This document shows, piece by piece, positions 6,904 to 13,659 of a stretch of DNA of 16,243 nt. Made by a program: the position numbers and the translations under genes. The stretch lies in contig JAUWHQ010000147.1 in the NCBI GenBank assembly GCA_030605805.1, positions 1-16,243 of the forward strand. Direction: 5' to 3'. The stretch comes from Methanosarcinales archaeon. Its GTDB lineage: Archaea; Halobacteriota; Methanosarcinia; Methanosarcinales; Methanogasteraceae. Every line of letters starts with the position of its first letter. The first letter of the stretch is position 1. Under the pieces are notes generated by a model. That model made no database searches. It was not told the DNA's origin and saw nothing but the letters and a program-made list of their open reading frames with translations.

Positions 6904-7128
6904 TCAGACCACCGTCTGGGGCGCTCTTGCCACATACTTCTCGAAAACCCGCTCCACAGCAGGTTTACGAAACTTCTTTGCCACGTCCAAAACTTCGATA
7001 CTCAGTATCTCGCCTTCCTGGCTTATGTCGAAGATTACGCCATCAGCAATCTCTTCGCTGTATCCAAACTCGCCTTCGTGGAGCTCTATATTCAGTATAT
7101 CGATGTCTTTGAAGTATTTTATCATCAT
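6904..7128 (-). CDS. DUF2283 antitoxin
   Basis: A 74-residue DUF2283 protein: MIKYFKDIDILNIELHEGE, then SEEIADGVIFDISQEGEILS and IEVLDVAKKF. This is the family's beta-rich fold with the ADGVIxDxxxEGxxxxIEVLDA signature. DUF2283 proteins are the usual partners of DUF4258 toxins, and the toxin gene overlaps this start by four bases (ATGA at 7125-7128). A second in-frame ATG follows at once, so the first residue is uncertain by one. Expected role: to bind and silence the 7125-7373 product. Confidence 0.85.
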   Translation of the reverse strand: MMIKYFKDIDILNIELHEGEFGYSEEIADGVIFDISQEGEILSIEVLDVAKKFRKPAVERVFEKYVARAPQTVV

Positions 7129-7373
7129 TTGTACGCCCCCAAATACCGCTCCGGTTTCGACGGGTATGCAGTCACTATGAGTAACTGGTCTTCGTGCTCC
7201 TCGAAAACGACTCTAACAAGATGATCTCCATGTACCTTCTGCGCGATTCGCCGCCCATACTTCCCGTCTATGACCGAATAAGGATGTATTACTGTTTCTA
7301 ACACCGTGGATCTGCTTAGATTTCTCATATTCATCTTGTACAGCGCATAAGGATGGAATACAATGTTTTTCAA
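7125..7373 (-). CDS. DUF4258 toxin (putative RelE-fold RNase)
   Basis: An 82-residue DUF4258 protein: FHPYALYKMNMRNLSRSTVL forms the helical start, then IHPYSVIDGKYGRRIAQK, and strands HLVRVVFEEHEDQLLIVTAY with a C-terminal Y-L-G-A-Y-K. The conserved H-x-x-x-x-M/R pattern near the start and the RVV...VTAY strands are typical. The start is TTG at 7373, preceded at 8 bases by AAAGGTG (7379-7385). A TTATAA-type element near 7417-7423 could be the promoter. It forms a toxin-first operon with the DUF2283 antitoxin. Confidence 0.82.
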   Translation of the reverse strand: MKNIVFHPYALYKMNMRNLSRSTVLETVIHPYSVIDGKYGRRIAQKVHGDHLVRVVFEEHEDQLLIVTAYPSKPERYLGAYK

Positions 7374-7725
7374 GCCAACACCTTTCTGACCGATGTATCT
7401 CTCTTTCGGGTCATGGTTATAATTCTATCGCCGCTGCACATCTAATATGCCGGATCATGGGGGTGTCGAGGGGGTAATGTTGTCGTCGCGGCTTTGCGTC
7501 CGCGGGCTTGTGTCGTGTGCACCGGTGGCTGCGAGATGGAATACGTGAGCATCGGCGCAGCCAATCCGTCAGAAACGCTACGAGGCAGCGCGACTCGCGG
7601 GTCTGCTACAGGAGGGTGTGGTGTGGGTGCTGTTGGGGGCGTGGGCAGAGGGATGTTCGGGGCAAGGGGGTCTGGTGCGATGATTTTTAGTGGTGCGGGC
7701 GCAATTATAGTGGCAGGTGCCGGAA
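7374..7725. other. 352-base leader region of the second HEAT gene
   Basis: No credible gene. A TATA-like GGTTATAATT lies at 7415-7424 and could serve the toxin gene on one side and the HEAT gene on the other. If used rightward, it gives a leader of about 280 bases, close to the ~300 bases predicted for the first HEAT gene. From 7600 the coding strand becomes strongly G-rich. The last 70 bases match the leader of the first HEAT gene. Proline-rich minus-strand frames here mirror the G-rich strand and are not taken as genes. Confidence 0.55.
7625..7670 (+). promoter_or_regulatory. G-quadruplex-prone leader of the second HEAT gene
   Basis: Six G-tracts (7625-7627, 7635-7639, 7643-7645, 7650-7652, 7659-7662, 7666-7670) are spaced by 7, 3, 4, 6 and 3 bases. 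This satisfies the standard quadruplex pattern several times over, on the coding strand, 55 bases before the start codon. The element at 3332-3355 is its positional counterpart. Confidence 0.5.
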
Positions 7726-10146
7726 ATGGTCGATCAGGCGGAGATTCACAGGAAGGCTGCGAGCGGCGAGGTCGAGGAACGTAAAGATGCCGCACATCAA
7801 TTCACATATAATTTTGCAGTTCTTCCTGACAAGGAACAGGTGTGGGAAGACTTGGTTCGGCTGACACACGATGAAAATGGTGATGTTCGGTGGCATGCAA
7901 TATATGCAATTGACGTTGCTTTTCAACATGTCTCTGATAAAGAACATGCATGGAAAGATTTGCACAGGTTGACACAATGTGAAGACAGTTTTGTGAGGTT
8001 GGGTGTAGCAAGTGCGATAGGTACGGCTTTTCAGCACATTCCTGATAAAGAACAAGCATGGGAAGATCTGCGCAGGTTGACACATGACGAAGATAGTTTA
8101 GTGAGGCCAAGTGCAGTAGGGGCGCTTGGCGCAGCTTTTCAGCATATACCCGATAAGAATCAGGTATGGGACGACCTGCATCGGCTGGTGCAAGAAGATG
8201 AAGACCATTATGTCCGGTCGGACGCAGCACATGCGATAGGTACCGCATTTCAACACGTACCCGATAAGAAACAGGCATGGGAAGATGTGCACCGGCTTAC
8301 ACAGAGAAGAGATAGTAGTATCCGGTCGAACGCAGCACGTGCGATAGGTTTTGCTTTTCAGCACATACCGGACAAGAAACAGGCATGGGAAGACCTACAT
8401 TGGCTGGCACAGGACGAAGACAGTTATGTCCGGCGGATGGTGGTATATGCGCTTGGCGACGCTTTTCAGCACATCCCTGATAAAGAGGAGGCGTGGCAAG
8501 ACCTACATCGGCTGACGGGGGATGAAGATAGTTTTGTGCGGTTGGGTGCAGCACGTGCGCTTGGTTCTGCCTTTCAGCACATCCCCGAGAAAGATGATGC
8601 GTGGAACGACCTGCATCGGATGATACTGAATGAAGACCGTAATATACAGCATCATGCAGTATATGCGCTTGGTCTCGCTTTTCCACACGTTCCAGACAAG
8701 AAACAGGCATGGAAAGTCCTGCATCGGCTGACAAATGATAAAGACGATGGTGTGCGGCGGAGTGCAACAGATGCGCTTGGTTCTGATTTTCAATATGTTC
8801 CAGAGAAAGAAGAGGCATGGAAAGACCTGCATCGATTGACAGGGGATGAAGACTTGCTTGTGCGGTTAGGTGCAGCATGTGCGCTTGGTTCTAATTTTCA
8901 GCACATCCCCGAGAAAGATGAGGCGTGGCGGGACATGATTCGGCTGACCGTGGGCGAAGACAGTTTTATGCGTGCATATGCAAACCATTCGTTAGGCAGA
9001 GCATCCATATTTAAGGCAACCGAGACAGAAAGTGAAGATGATTTCAAGAGTGAACTAAAAAACGCCCTTGAATTTTTTGGAGCATCATCAAAGGAAGATA
9101 CTTATTATGATAATCCATCCAGATTCTGCCTTCCGTTTTACAGATCGTTCTACACGATAACGTTTGAGAAAGCGAGAGCAGAAGACGAAGCACAGAAATA
9201 TCTCACAGAAGCAAAAAACGCATCGGGAGGGTCAAAGAATAAAGAACAACTCCTCGAAGCCGTAGAGAACCTCGCAAACGCGCTCTCGGAAGCCCATAAG
9301 GTAACGGATTTCAACGCCATGAAATCCGATCTCAACACCTACAGGCAATACTGTGATCGTGCCGCAGACCTCATCGGTGCCGCAATGGATGAGGCGCCGG
9401 GTGCGGTTGGGGTTTTGCGGAGGGGGTTTTCGATAATTGACGATCGGATAAAAGAACTCCTTAAGGAAGTTAAGAAGACGTCGGAAGATGTCTGCAAGAC
9501 TACAAGTTTCCCAGAGTCTGAACTTGGTTGCAGAACAGAGCAACATGCTGAGATTGCTCTATCAACAGATAACCCAATAATCATTGACCGAGAAATTGGT
9601 CATATTCTCAACGATTTTAAGAGGTGGAGCCGTTCGATTTCAGACGAGAACGAGAAAGAGTATGTACAAGGAATGATCTCTGATGCAGAGGAAGAGGACA
9701 CAAGGGGTAAAATTTCAATTGCTCGCAGCCTATTAAGCAGAGCACTGACGTTTTCTAAAGACAGAGGAGGAGATGATGAACCCACGACCAACGAAACGAG
9801 ATCAGTTGAGCAGCCTTCACAGAAAACCGGTCATAGCACGACAGTTATCGCTGAATCGGGCAGCACAGTTGTAGTAACACAAACAGAAACCGAAAGCGGT
9901 GATGTTACCGTAACTCATGATGATAAGGTAATTGAAGAATTGCAGCCAGAGGAACACCGAATCGATCATCGGAAAAAAACTGCTATCGAGATCATTGCCG
10001 CTTTTGCGATCAGTGTACTTGTAGCAATCCTTTCGCCTCGTTATCTGGAAGACTTAACACCGACAGCTTCAACGGTTATAGCGTTCATCGCTTTTATAAT
10101 TCTCCTCGTAATAATCCTGACGCGGAATCGAGATAGATCAAGCTGA
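7726..10146 (+). CDS. HEAT-repeat membrane-anchored protein, long form (11 repeats)
   Basis: An 806-residue paralogue of the protein at 3420-4946. Residues 1-33 are the shared cap. Residues 34-430 are eleven HEAT/PBS-lyase-like units of 36 residues (the fourth has 37), pattern PDKEEAWxDLHRLTxDEDSxVRxxAxxALGxAFQHI. Residues 431-580 are the shared helical domain (RFCLPFYRSFYTI; ENLANALSEAHKVTDF; YCDRAADLIG). Residues 581-686 are unlike the paralogue. A linker STVVVTQTETESGDVTVT follows at 713-730, then two membrane helices at ~753-770 and 778-799 and a basic end. The solenoid probably binds a protein or nucleic-acid partner; function unknown. The start is the ATG at 7726 (shared MVDQAEIHRKA); a GTG three codons earlier is an alternative. 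The whole 2.4 kb frame is intact while its methyltransferase neighbour is destroyed. Confidence 0.85.
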   Translation: MVDQAEIHRKAASGEVEERKDAAHQFTYNFAVLPDKEQVWEDLVRLTHDENGDVRWHAIYAIDVAFQHVSDKEHAWKDLHRLTQCEDSFVRLGVASAIGTAFQHIPDKEQAWEDLRRLTHDEDSLVRPSAVGALGAAFQHIPDKNQVWDDLHRLVQEDEDHYVRSDAAHAIGTAFQHVPDKKQAWEDVHRLTQRRDSSIRSNAARAIGFAFQHIPDKKQAWEDLHWLAQDEDSYVRRMVVYALGDAFQHIPDKEEAWQDLHRLTGDEDSFVRLGAARALGSAFQHIPEKDDAWNDLHRMILNEDRNIQHHAVYALGLAFPHVPDKKQAWKVLHRLTNDKDDGVRRSATDALGSDFQYVPEKEEAWKDLHRLTGDEDLLVRLGAACALGSNFQHIPEKDEAWRDMIRLTVGEDSFMRAYANHSLGRASIFKATETESEDDFKSELKNALEFFGASSKEDTYYDNPSRFCLPFYRSFYTITFEKARAEDEAQKYLTEAKNASGGSKNKEQLLEAVENLANALSEAHKVTDFNAMKSDLNTYRQYCDRAADLIGAAMDEAPGAVGVLRRGFSIIDDRIKELLKEVKKTSEDVCKTTSFPESELGCRTEQHAEIALSTDNPIIIDREIGHILNDFKRWSRSISDENEKEYVQGMISDAEEEDTRGKISIARSLLSRALTFSKDRGGDDEPTTNETRSVEQPSQKTGHSTTVIAESGSTVVVTQTETESGDVTVTHDDKVIEELQPEEHRIDHRKKTAIEIIAAFAISVLVAILSPRYLEDLTPTASTVIAFIAFIILLVIILTRNRDRSS
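7825..9015 (+). repeat. HEAT tandem repeat, 11 units of about 108 bp
   Basis: Eleven consecutive in-frame units (ten of 108 bases, one of 111) with recurring strings such as GCATGGGAAGACCT, CGGCTGACA, GATGAAGA and TTTTCAGCACAT. Units 7 and 10 are especially alike (LHRLTGDED...VRLGAAxALGS), pointing to internal duplication. The last unit ends ASIFK as in the short paralogue. Confidence 0.88.
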
Positions 10147-10174
10147 TTTTGGGTAATGTCCCACCAAAAAGAAT

Positions 10175-10580
10175 TCATCTGACGACCCGCCCCCGGAACA
10201 TCGAATACGTAAAGAACGCGTAGTAATCCGGAAGATCCAGAATAAAATCTGGCGACTCAGCCAGACACAGCCGCTGATACTCCACCCAGTCCTCTTCTGA
10301 CAACTCAGCCTCCACATCAACCCACCGCATCTCCATGAGTGCCGCAAGAGCGCTCCGAATCTCTTCAGATAACGGTGCGCAGACATCGCCTGCGAATGTC
10401 CGGACAGTAACCTCCTCCTTTGCCCTGTCGATAGGTGGCATCATCGAACTGGAGGTTGTTCATGCCCCCTTCCTGAAAAGAGACCTGCTCAGAGATGCCT
10501 GCCTTCTCTGCGATGCTTTTCGCATAAACCGGAATCTCGGGGGCGCCCCCGCAATCGACAATGTTTAATACAAGTGGCAT
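10175..10580 (-). pseudogene. Deleted methyltransferase (third paralogue)
   Basis: Two pieces of the 4959-5777 methyltransferase in different frames. The upstream piece (VYAKSIAEKAGISEQVSF, then MNNLQFDDA; ~10440-10530) corresponds to residues 72-103 of the intact copy. The downstream piece (EEVTVRTFAGDVCAPLS, then LPDYYAFFTYSMFRGRVVR to the stop at 10175) corresponds to residue 191 to the end. About 86 codons between them and everything before residue ~65, including motif I, are gone. No SAM site remains, so it cannot be active. It preserves the original C-terminus, which shows that the 4959-5777 copy is frameshifted. Confidence 0.85.
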
Positions 10581-10629
10581 CCATAACGTAGTATAACGGG
10601 GCTAACAGGGAGGTGTTTTCATAAAAATA

Positions 10630-11250
10630 ATGATAGTGGATGACGAGCCTGATGTCGTGGATCTGCTCGCACTGATGCTTGAGTCGCAGGGGTATGATAT
10701 TATAACGGCGTACGGCGGCAGCGAATGTCTTGAAAAGCTGGAGCACGAGATACCTGATCTGATTCTGCTGGACCTTATTATGCCTGATGTCGATGGCTGG
10801 GAGGTGCTGGACAGAATACGACAGGACGAGCGGTTAAAATCGGTTTGTGTCGTTATTCTCACCGCGAAACAACTGACCGCAGAGGTTGTGCAGAAAAAAG
10901 CACCATATATAGCCGAGTACCTTGTCAAACCGGTCACAAAAGGAGGATTAATTTCGGCGATAGAGAATATCGCGTCCTGTTCAAGGGAACTTAAGGAGTT
11001 TACCGATGCTGCAGAGAGCGCTGGCGTCGATCAGGCGACGATCGACAGATATATCGAACTTGAGCAGCAGGTAGGCACATACAAGAGATTGAGCACCTCG
11101 CTGATCCAGACCTTCACGAAAAGAAGGCTCGAAACGGACGGATCTGCGAAAAATACGATGGACAGCATCAAACAGTTGATCAGCCTGCGGGAGCGGGATC
11201 TTGTGAGACTTCGTGCAGAGATAGAGGCGCGGATCGGGGCTGACAGATAG
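10630..11250 (+). CDS. Response regulator with unassigned helical C-terminal domain
   Basis: Receiver domain (residues 1-~115) of a two-component system: acidic pocket D4/D5 in IVDDEPD, phospho-acceptor Asp48 in LLDLIMPDVDGW, Thr78 in ILTAK and Lys100 in YLVKPV. Residues ~120-206 are predicted helices (RYIELEQQVGTYKRLSTSLI, then LRERDLVRLRAEIEARIG) without a DNA-binding domain I recognise, so it may act by protein contacts. No histidine kinase is in the window. The AGGGAGGTG at 10607-10615 is 14 bases before this ATG but 5 before an in-frame ATA (IKIMIVDDEP), so translation may start three codons earlier at a non-standard codon. Confidence 0.88.
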   Translation: MIVDDEPDVVDLLALMLESQGYDIITAYGGSECLEKLEHEIPDLILLDLIMPDVDGWEVLDRIRQDERLKSVCVVILTAKQLTAEVVQKKAPYIAEYLVKPVTKGGLISAIENIASCSRELKEFTDAAESAGVDQATIDRYIELEQQVGTYKRLSTSLIQTFTKRRLETDGSAKNTMDSIKQLISLRERDLVRLRAEIEARIGADR

Positions 11251-11261
11251 TCGTGCGAGGA

Positions 11262-11268
11262 TTTATAT
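11262..11268 (+). promoter_or_regulatory. TATA box of the thioredoxin gene
   Basis: TTTATAT is centred about 27 bases before the ATG at 11292. Archaeal transcription normally starts about 25 bases past the TATA centre, which puts the 5' end at or next to the start codon and predicts a leaderless mRNA. No ribosome site is seen before the ATG, in agreement. Confidence 0.6.
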
Positions 11269-11291
11269 GATGCTGCGCTCGATGCTAAATC

Positions 11292-11669
11292 ATGGACGGA
11301 TTGGAAGCAATTCGAAAGAGAAAGATGGAGCGATTACAAAAAATGACATCAGGTGAAGTATTAATACTGAATGATGGGAATCTTGGCGAGACTGTGCACA
11401 ATTACCCGCTCGTTGTGGTCGATTGCTGGGCAGAGTGGTGCGGACCATGTAAGATGATTGCGCCGATCATCGAGGAGCTTGCAAAGGAGTATGCAGGCAA
11501 GGTGACATTCGGCAAACTGAATATCGATGAGAATATGGGCGTTGCCACGAAATATCAGATCAGCGCGATACCAACGATGCTGGTATTTAAGAATAGCGAG
11601 CTATCCGGACAGATCGTCGGCGCTCTTCCAAAGGCTCATATCAAACAGAAGCTGGAAGAGCATATATAA
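11292..11669 (+). CDS. Thioredoxin
   Basis: Cytoplasmic thiol-disulfide oxidoreductase that reduces protein disulfides, being recharged by a thioredoxin reductase. The 125 residues hold the active site WCGPC (Cys50, Cys53), the cis-proline Pro94 in SAIPTMLVF, and the usual fold between VVVDCWAEW and QKLEEH. A charged N-terminal extension of about 20 residues (MDGLEAIRKRKMERLQKM) is typical of archaeal members. An in-frame internal ATG (codon 12) could give a shorter form, but the TATA spacing favours 11292. The gene ends directly against the convergent TPR gene, with no base between the stops. Confidence 0.95.
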   Translation: MDGLEAIRKRKMERLQKMTSGEVLILNDGNLGETVHNYPLVVVDCWAEWCGPCKMIAPIIEELAKEYAGKVTFGKLNIDENMGVATKYQISAIPTMLVFKNSELSGQIVGALPKAHIKQKLEEHI

Positions 11670-12452
11670 TCAGTTTCCTTCTGAGAGGTCCTCTACGATC
11701 TGCGTGATTCGTTTGCCCCCGTCAGGGAGTTGATCTTTTAATTCCAGCGCCGCTTTAAACTCCTGCAAGGACTCTTCCCGGCGCCCGAGCCGTTGATACA
11801 GAAAACCGAGATTGGCGTGTGCCCTGGCAAGATCAGGTTTGCATTTTATTGCCTCGCAGTACTCTTTCTCAGCTTCATCGAACTGTTTTGAACGATACAG
11901 CAGATTTCCAAGATTGTGATGCGCCATTGCCATGTCGTCCTGGGTGTGGATCCCGATCGCCCTGCCTGCCGCTTCCAGTCGCTCTATTGCTTCGTCCTTT
12001 CTTCCGGAGAGCGCGTCCAGCAGCGCTGAGTTCATCTGCATAACGGTCTTTGCATCGATATCTTCGAGCAGGGGTCCTGTCTCCTGCTGTTCGGAGATTA
12101 AACGATCCTGTGAACCCTGCGCCTGCACCGGCATCGAAGCCGGATCCGGTGCCATGGTTGGCGCGGGGGTCAGCGTCGGCGCTGGAGTTGTGGTTGGTGT
12201 TGCGGCTAAAGTTGGAGGTGGAATCGGAGCCGGGGTCGTGTCCGGAGCCATCGTATTATATGCCGCGGCATCATGAGCCGCACCACATCCCGCACCCTGC
12301 GTCGCAATCCCGTCGAGCCGATCATCGACCCTCCGTCTCCACTGGTCGAATCTGCCCTTCCACTGTGCGATCTTCCATATAATCAGAAGCGCCATACCAG
12401 ACGCAACCACAATTCCTAGCCATATCACCAGATCGATTCCCAAAAACTCCAT
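11670..12452 (-). CDS. Membrane-anchored TPR protein
   Basis: A 260-residue protein with one N-terminal membrane helix (~7-28, IDLVIWLGIVVASGMALLII), a basic stretch (WKGRFDQWRRRVDDRLD), a Pro/Thr/Ala-rich flexible linker (~68-108) and a C-terminal region with at least two TPR units: ~174-207 (MAMAHHNLGNLLYRSKQFDE) and ~208-241 (ARAHANLGFLYQRLGRREES). TPRs bind protein partners, so this is probably a scaffold held at the membrane; the partner is unknown. Its ATG overlaps the stop of the precorrin-2 dehydrogenase by one base (TAATG), so the two are made together. Confidence 0.85.
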   Translation of the reverse strand: MEFLGIDLVIWLGIVVASGMALLIIWKIAQWKGRFDQWRRRVDDRLDGIATQGAGCGAAHDAAAYNTMAPDTTPAPIPPPTLAATPTTTPAPTLTPAPTMAPDPASMPVQAQGSQDRLISEQQETGPLLEDIDAKTVMQMNSALLDALSGRKDEAIERLEAAGRAIGIHTQDDMAMAHHNLGNLLYRSKQFDEAEKEYCEAIKCKPDLARAHANLGFLYQRLGRREESLQEFKAALELKDQLPDGGKRITQIVEDLSEGN

Positions 12453-13099
12453 TATAGCACCTCTTTGTCACGCAAGTGTCTCAACGCCGCTTCATAAGCC
12501 CTGTTATATGACGTTTTGAGATGTTCCCAGACCATCTCGTCCCCAAGAATCTGCCACAGGATCTGCTGCCGCTTCTTCTGATCAGGAACCTTCTCTTTCA
12601 GAAGCTTGCGCATCTCACTCTGCAATCTTGCCATCTCGCCATATTCGGGCGTGATCACCTCTTCGATCCGCCTCCTGCTGTACCGTGACAGCGCGGGGCT
12701 GCTGCCAAGCGTCGATATGCCGATCGTGACATCGCCGCGGGCGATCACCGACGGGATGACCACATCGCCGAGATCATCATTCACCTGATTGACCAGCACC
12801 CCGAGCAAGCCCGCGATCTCTGCGAGATGCTCGTTGTAGGCGAGATCGTCTGTCGCCGGTATCACCAGAAAGGCGTCCTTTATCAGATCGGCAAACTCCT
12901 CATCACCGAGTTTCCGATCCACGATTATCCGCTCGATTTCCTTCAATTTCAGCAGTTTTTCGGTGAACTCCCGGCTCACAACGACCGTTCTGGCATATCT
13001 GCCAAAGAGTGTCGCTTTGCGTTCGCCGACCGACCCGCCGCCGATGATCACCACCTTCCGATCATGGAGGTCGATGAAGAGCGGGAGGAATCCTGACAT
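12452..13099 (-). CDS. Precorrin-2 dehydrogenase / sirohydrochlorin ferrochelatase-like (siroheme synthase N-domain)
   Basis: NAD-dependent oxidation of precorrin-2 to sirohydrochlorin, the branch point to siroheme and, in methanogens and relatives, to coenzyme F430 and heme by the alternative route. The 215-residue length fits stand-alone archaeal/Met8-like proteins. The Rossmann motif GGGSVGERKA lies at 20-29. The family signature region VNQVNDDLGDVVIPSVIARG is at 103-122, with Asp108/Asp109 near the expected catalytic acid, and TIGISTLGSSPALSRYSRRR follows at 125-144. No uroporphyrinogen methylase domain is fused. The ATG at 13099 has a weak TATA-like ATAAAGAT about 20-25 bases upstream. 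It is the first gene of an operon with the TPR protein; the partner cyclase or chelatase genes are not in the window. Confidence 0.92.
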   Translation of the reverse strand: MSGFLPLFIDLHDRKVVIIGGGSVGERKATLFGRYARTVVVSREFTEKLLKLKEIERIIVDRKLGDEEFADLIKDAFLVIPATDDLAYNEHLAEIAGLLGVLVNQVNDDLGDVVIPSVIARGDVTIGISTLGSSPALSRYSRRRIEEVITPEYGEMARLQSEMRKLLKEKVPDQKKRQQILWQILGDEMVWEHLKTSYNRAYEAALRHLRDKEVL

Positions 13100-13290
13100 A
13101 CCATAGCCATTTGAATCTTTATCTATTAGAGGGTTGCCACCTCCTGCGGTTGCGATTGCTCAAAAATCGTTTCGGCAAATCACACGGGAAAATCGCGAGG
13201 TAGTTTCTTTCGTAAACACGGTTGCGCACTCGCGCAGTCGGCGATAGCACCGCTTTTGAGCACATTTCGAAAGACGGGGGCGTTTCACGT

Positions 13291-13659
13291 TCACGGCACT
13301 TTGACAAGATAACTCCGCTGCCGCACATAGACGACGCTTACGCCATTATCGAGCAATCTCTCCTTCAATTCAGCGTCGTTGGTCAGAACAGCAGCATCCG
13401 TCCCGGTTGCAAGCCGCAGAATGGCGTCATCGACGTTTCCGTCCGTCTCGACGATTATGCACCGGTCTAACAGGGCTAAAGCAACGCGGGCAGCGTTTTG
13501 ATCAGCGCCCCTTCCGGATGACGCGATCCATTCCAGTTCATGCACCACGCCGGACGGCACGATGAACTCATCAAAATCAAGCGTTGTGAGTTCTGAAAAG
13601 ATATCGACACCCGACTGCACCGGCGCCATCAGCGCATTGGTGTCGAGAATGATCTTCAT
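13291..13659 (-). CDS. PIN-domain nuclease (Fcf1/UTP24-like)
   Basis: A 122-residue PIN-domain RNase. Acidic residues of the metal site are visible: Asp6 in ILDTNAL, Glu41 in VVHELEW, Asp88 in GTDAAVLTND and Asp95. The family includes Fcf1/UTP24-like enzymes of rRNA maturation and VapC toxins. The fixed linkage with aIF2-gamma, with a four-base stop/start overlap at 13656-13659, and the absence of an antitoxin gene favour a housekeeping ribosome-related role. The frame is open much further upstream, but that part is antisense-type readthrough of the aIF2-gamma gene in another frame; MKIILDTNALM is the natural start. Confidence 0.9.
   Translation of the reverse strand: MKIILDTNALMAPVQSGVDIFSELTTLDFDEFIVPSGVVHELEWIASSGRGADQNAARVALALLDRCIIVETDGNVDDAILRLATGTDAAVLTNDAELKERLLDNGVSVVYVRQRSYLVKVP

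Larger units (their letters stand above)
7659..10580. repeat. Duplicated module, copy B (HEAT gene plus broken convergent methyltransferase)
   Basis: Counterpart of 3352-5777 in the same gene order. The leader, the first 33 codons, the HEAT units, the middle and tail domains and the 3' junction (CGAGATAGATCAAGCTGATT, then CCACCAAAAAG) all match. Copy B has eight more HEAT units, while its methyltransferase has lost the N-terminus and about 86 codons of the centre. Confidence 0.8.

Noticed and set aside
7442..7795. Proline-rich minus-strand frames at 3132-3443 and 7442-7795 sharing PLKIIAPD-like text
   Set aside because: They mirror the G-rich leader and run into the HEAT coding start; the similarity comes from the duplicated leader DNA. 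No ribosome site or fold is apparent.
7705..8878. Several long minus-strand frames with repeated LHxxSADAGLSMP-like patterns
   Set aside because: They are antisense reflections of the HEAT repeats on the plus strand; the plus frame has a complete domain architecture and a paralogue.
7825..9015. Regular ~108-base direct repeats that might suggest a CRISPR array or satellite
   Set aside because: Units are in frame, diverge at third positions and encode HEAT hairpins; there are no short identical repeats with unique spacers.
13119..13328. Minus-strand 69-codon frame between the PIN and precorrin-2 dehydrogenase genes
   Set aside because: No recognisable domain; it overlaps the end of the PIN gene in another frame.
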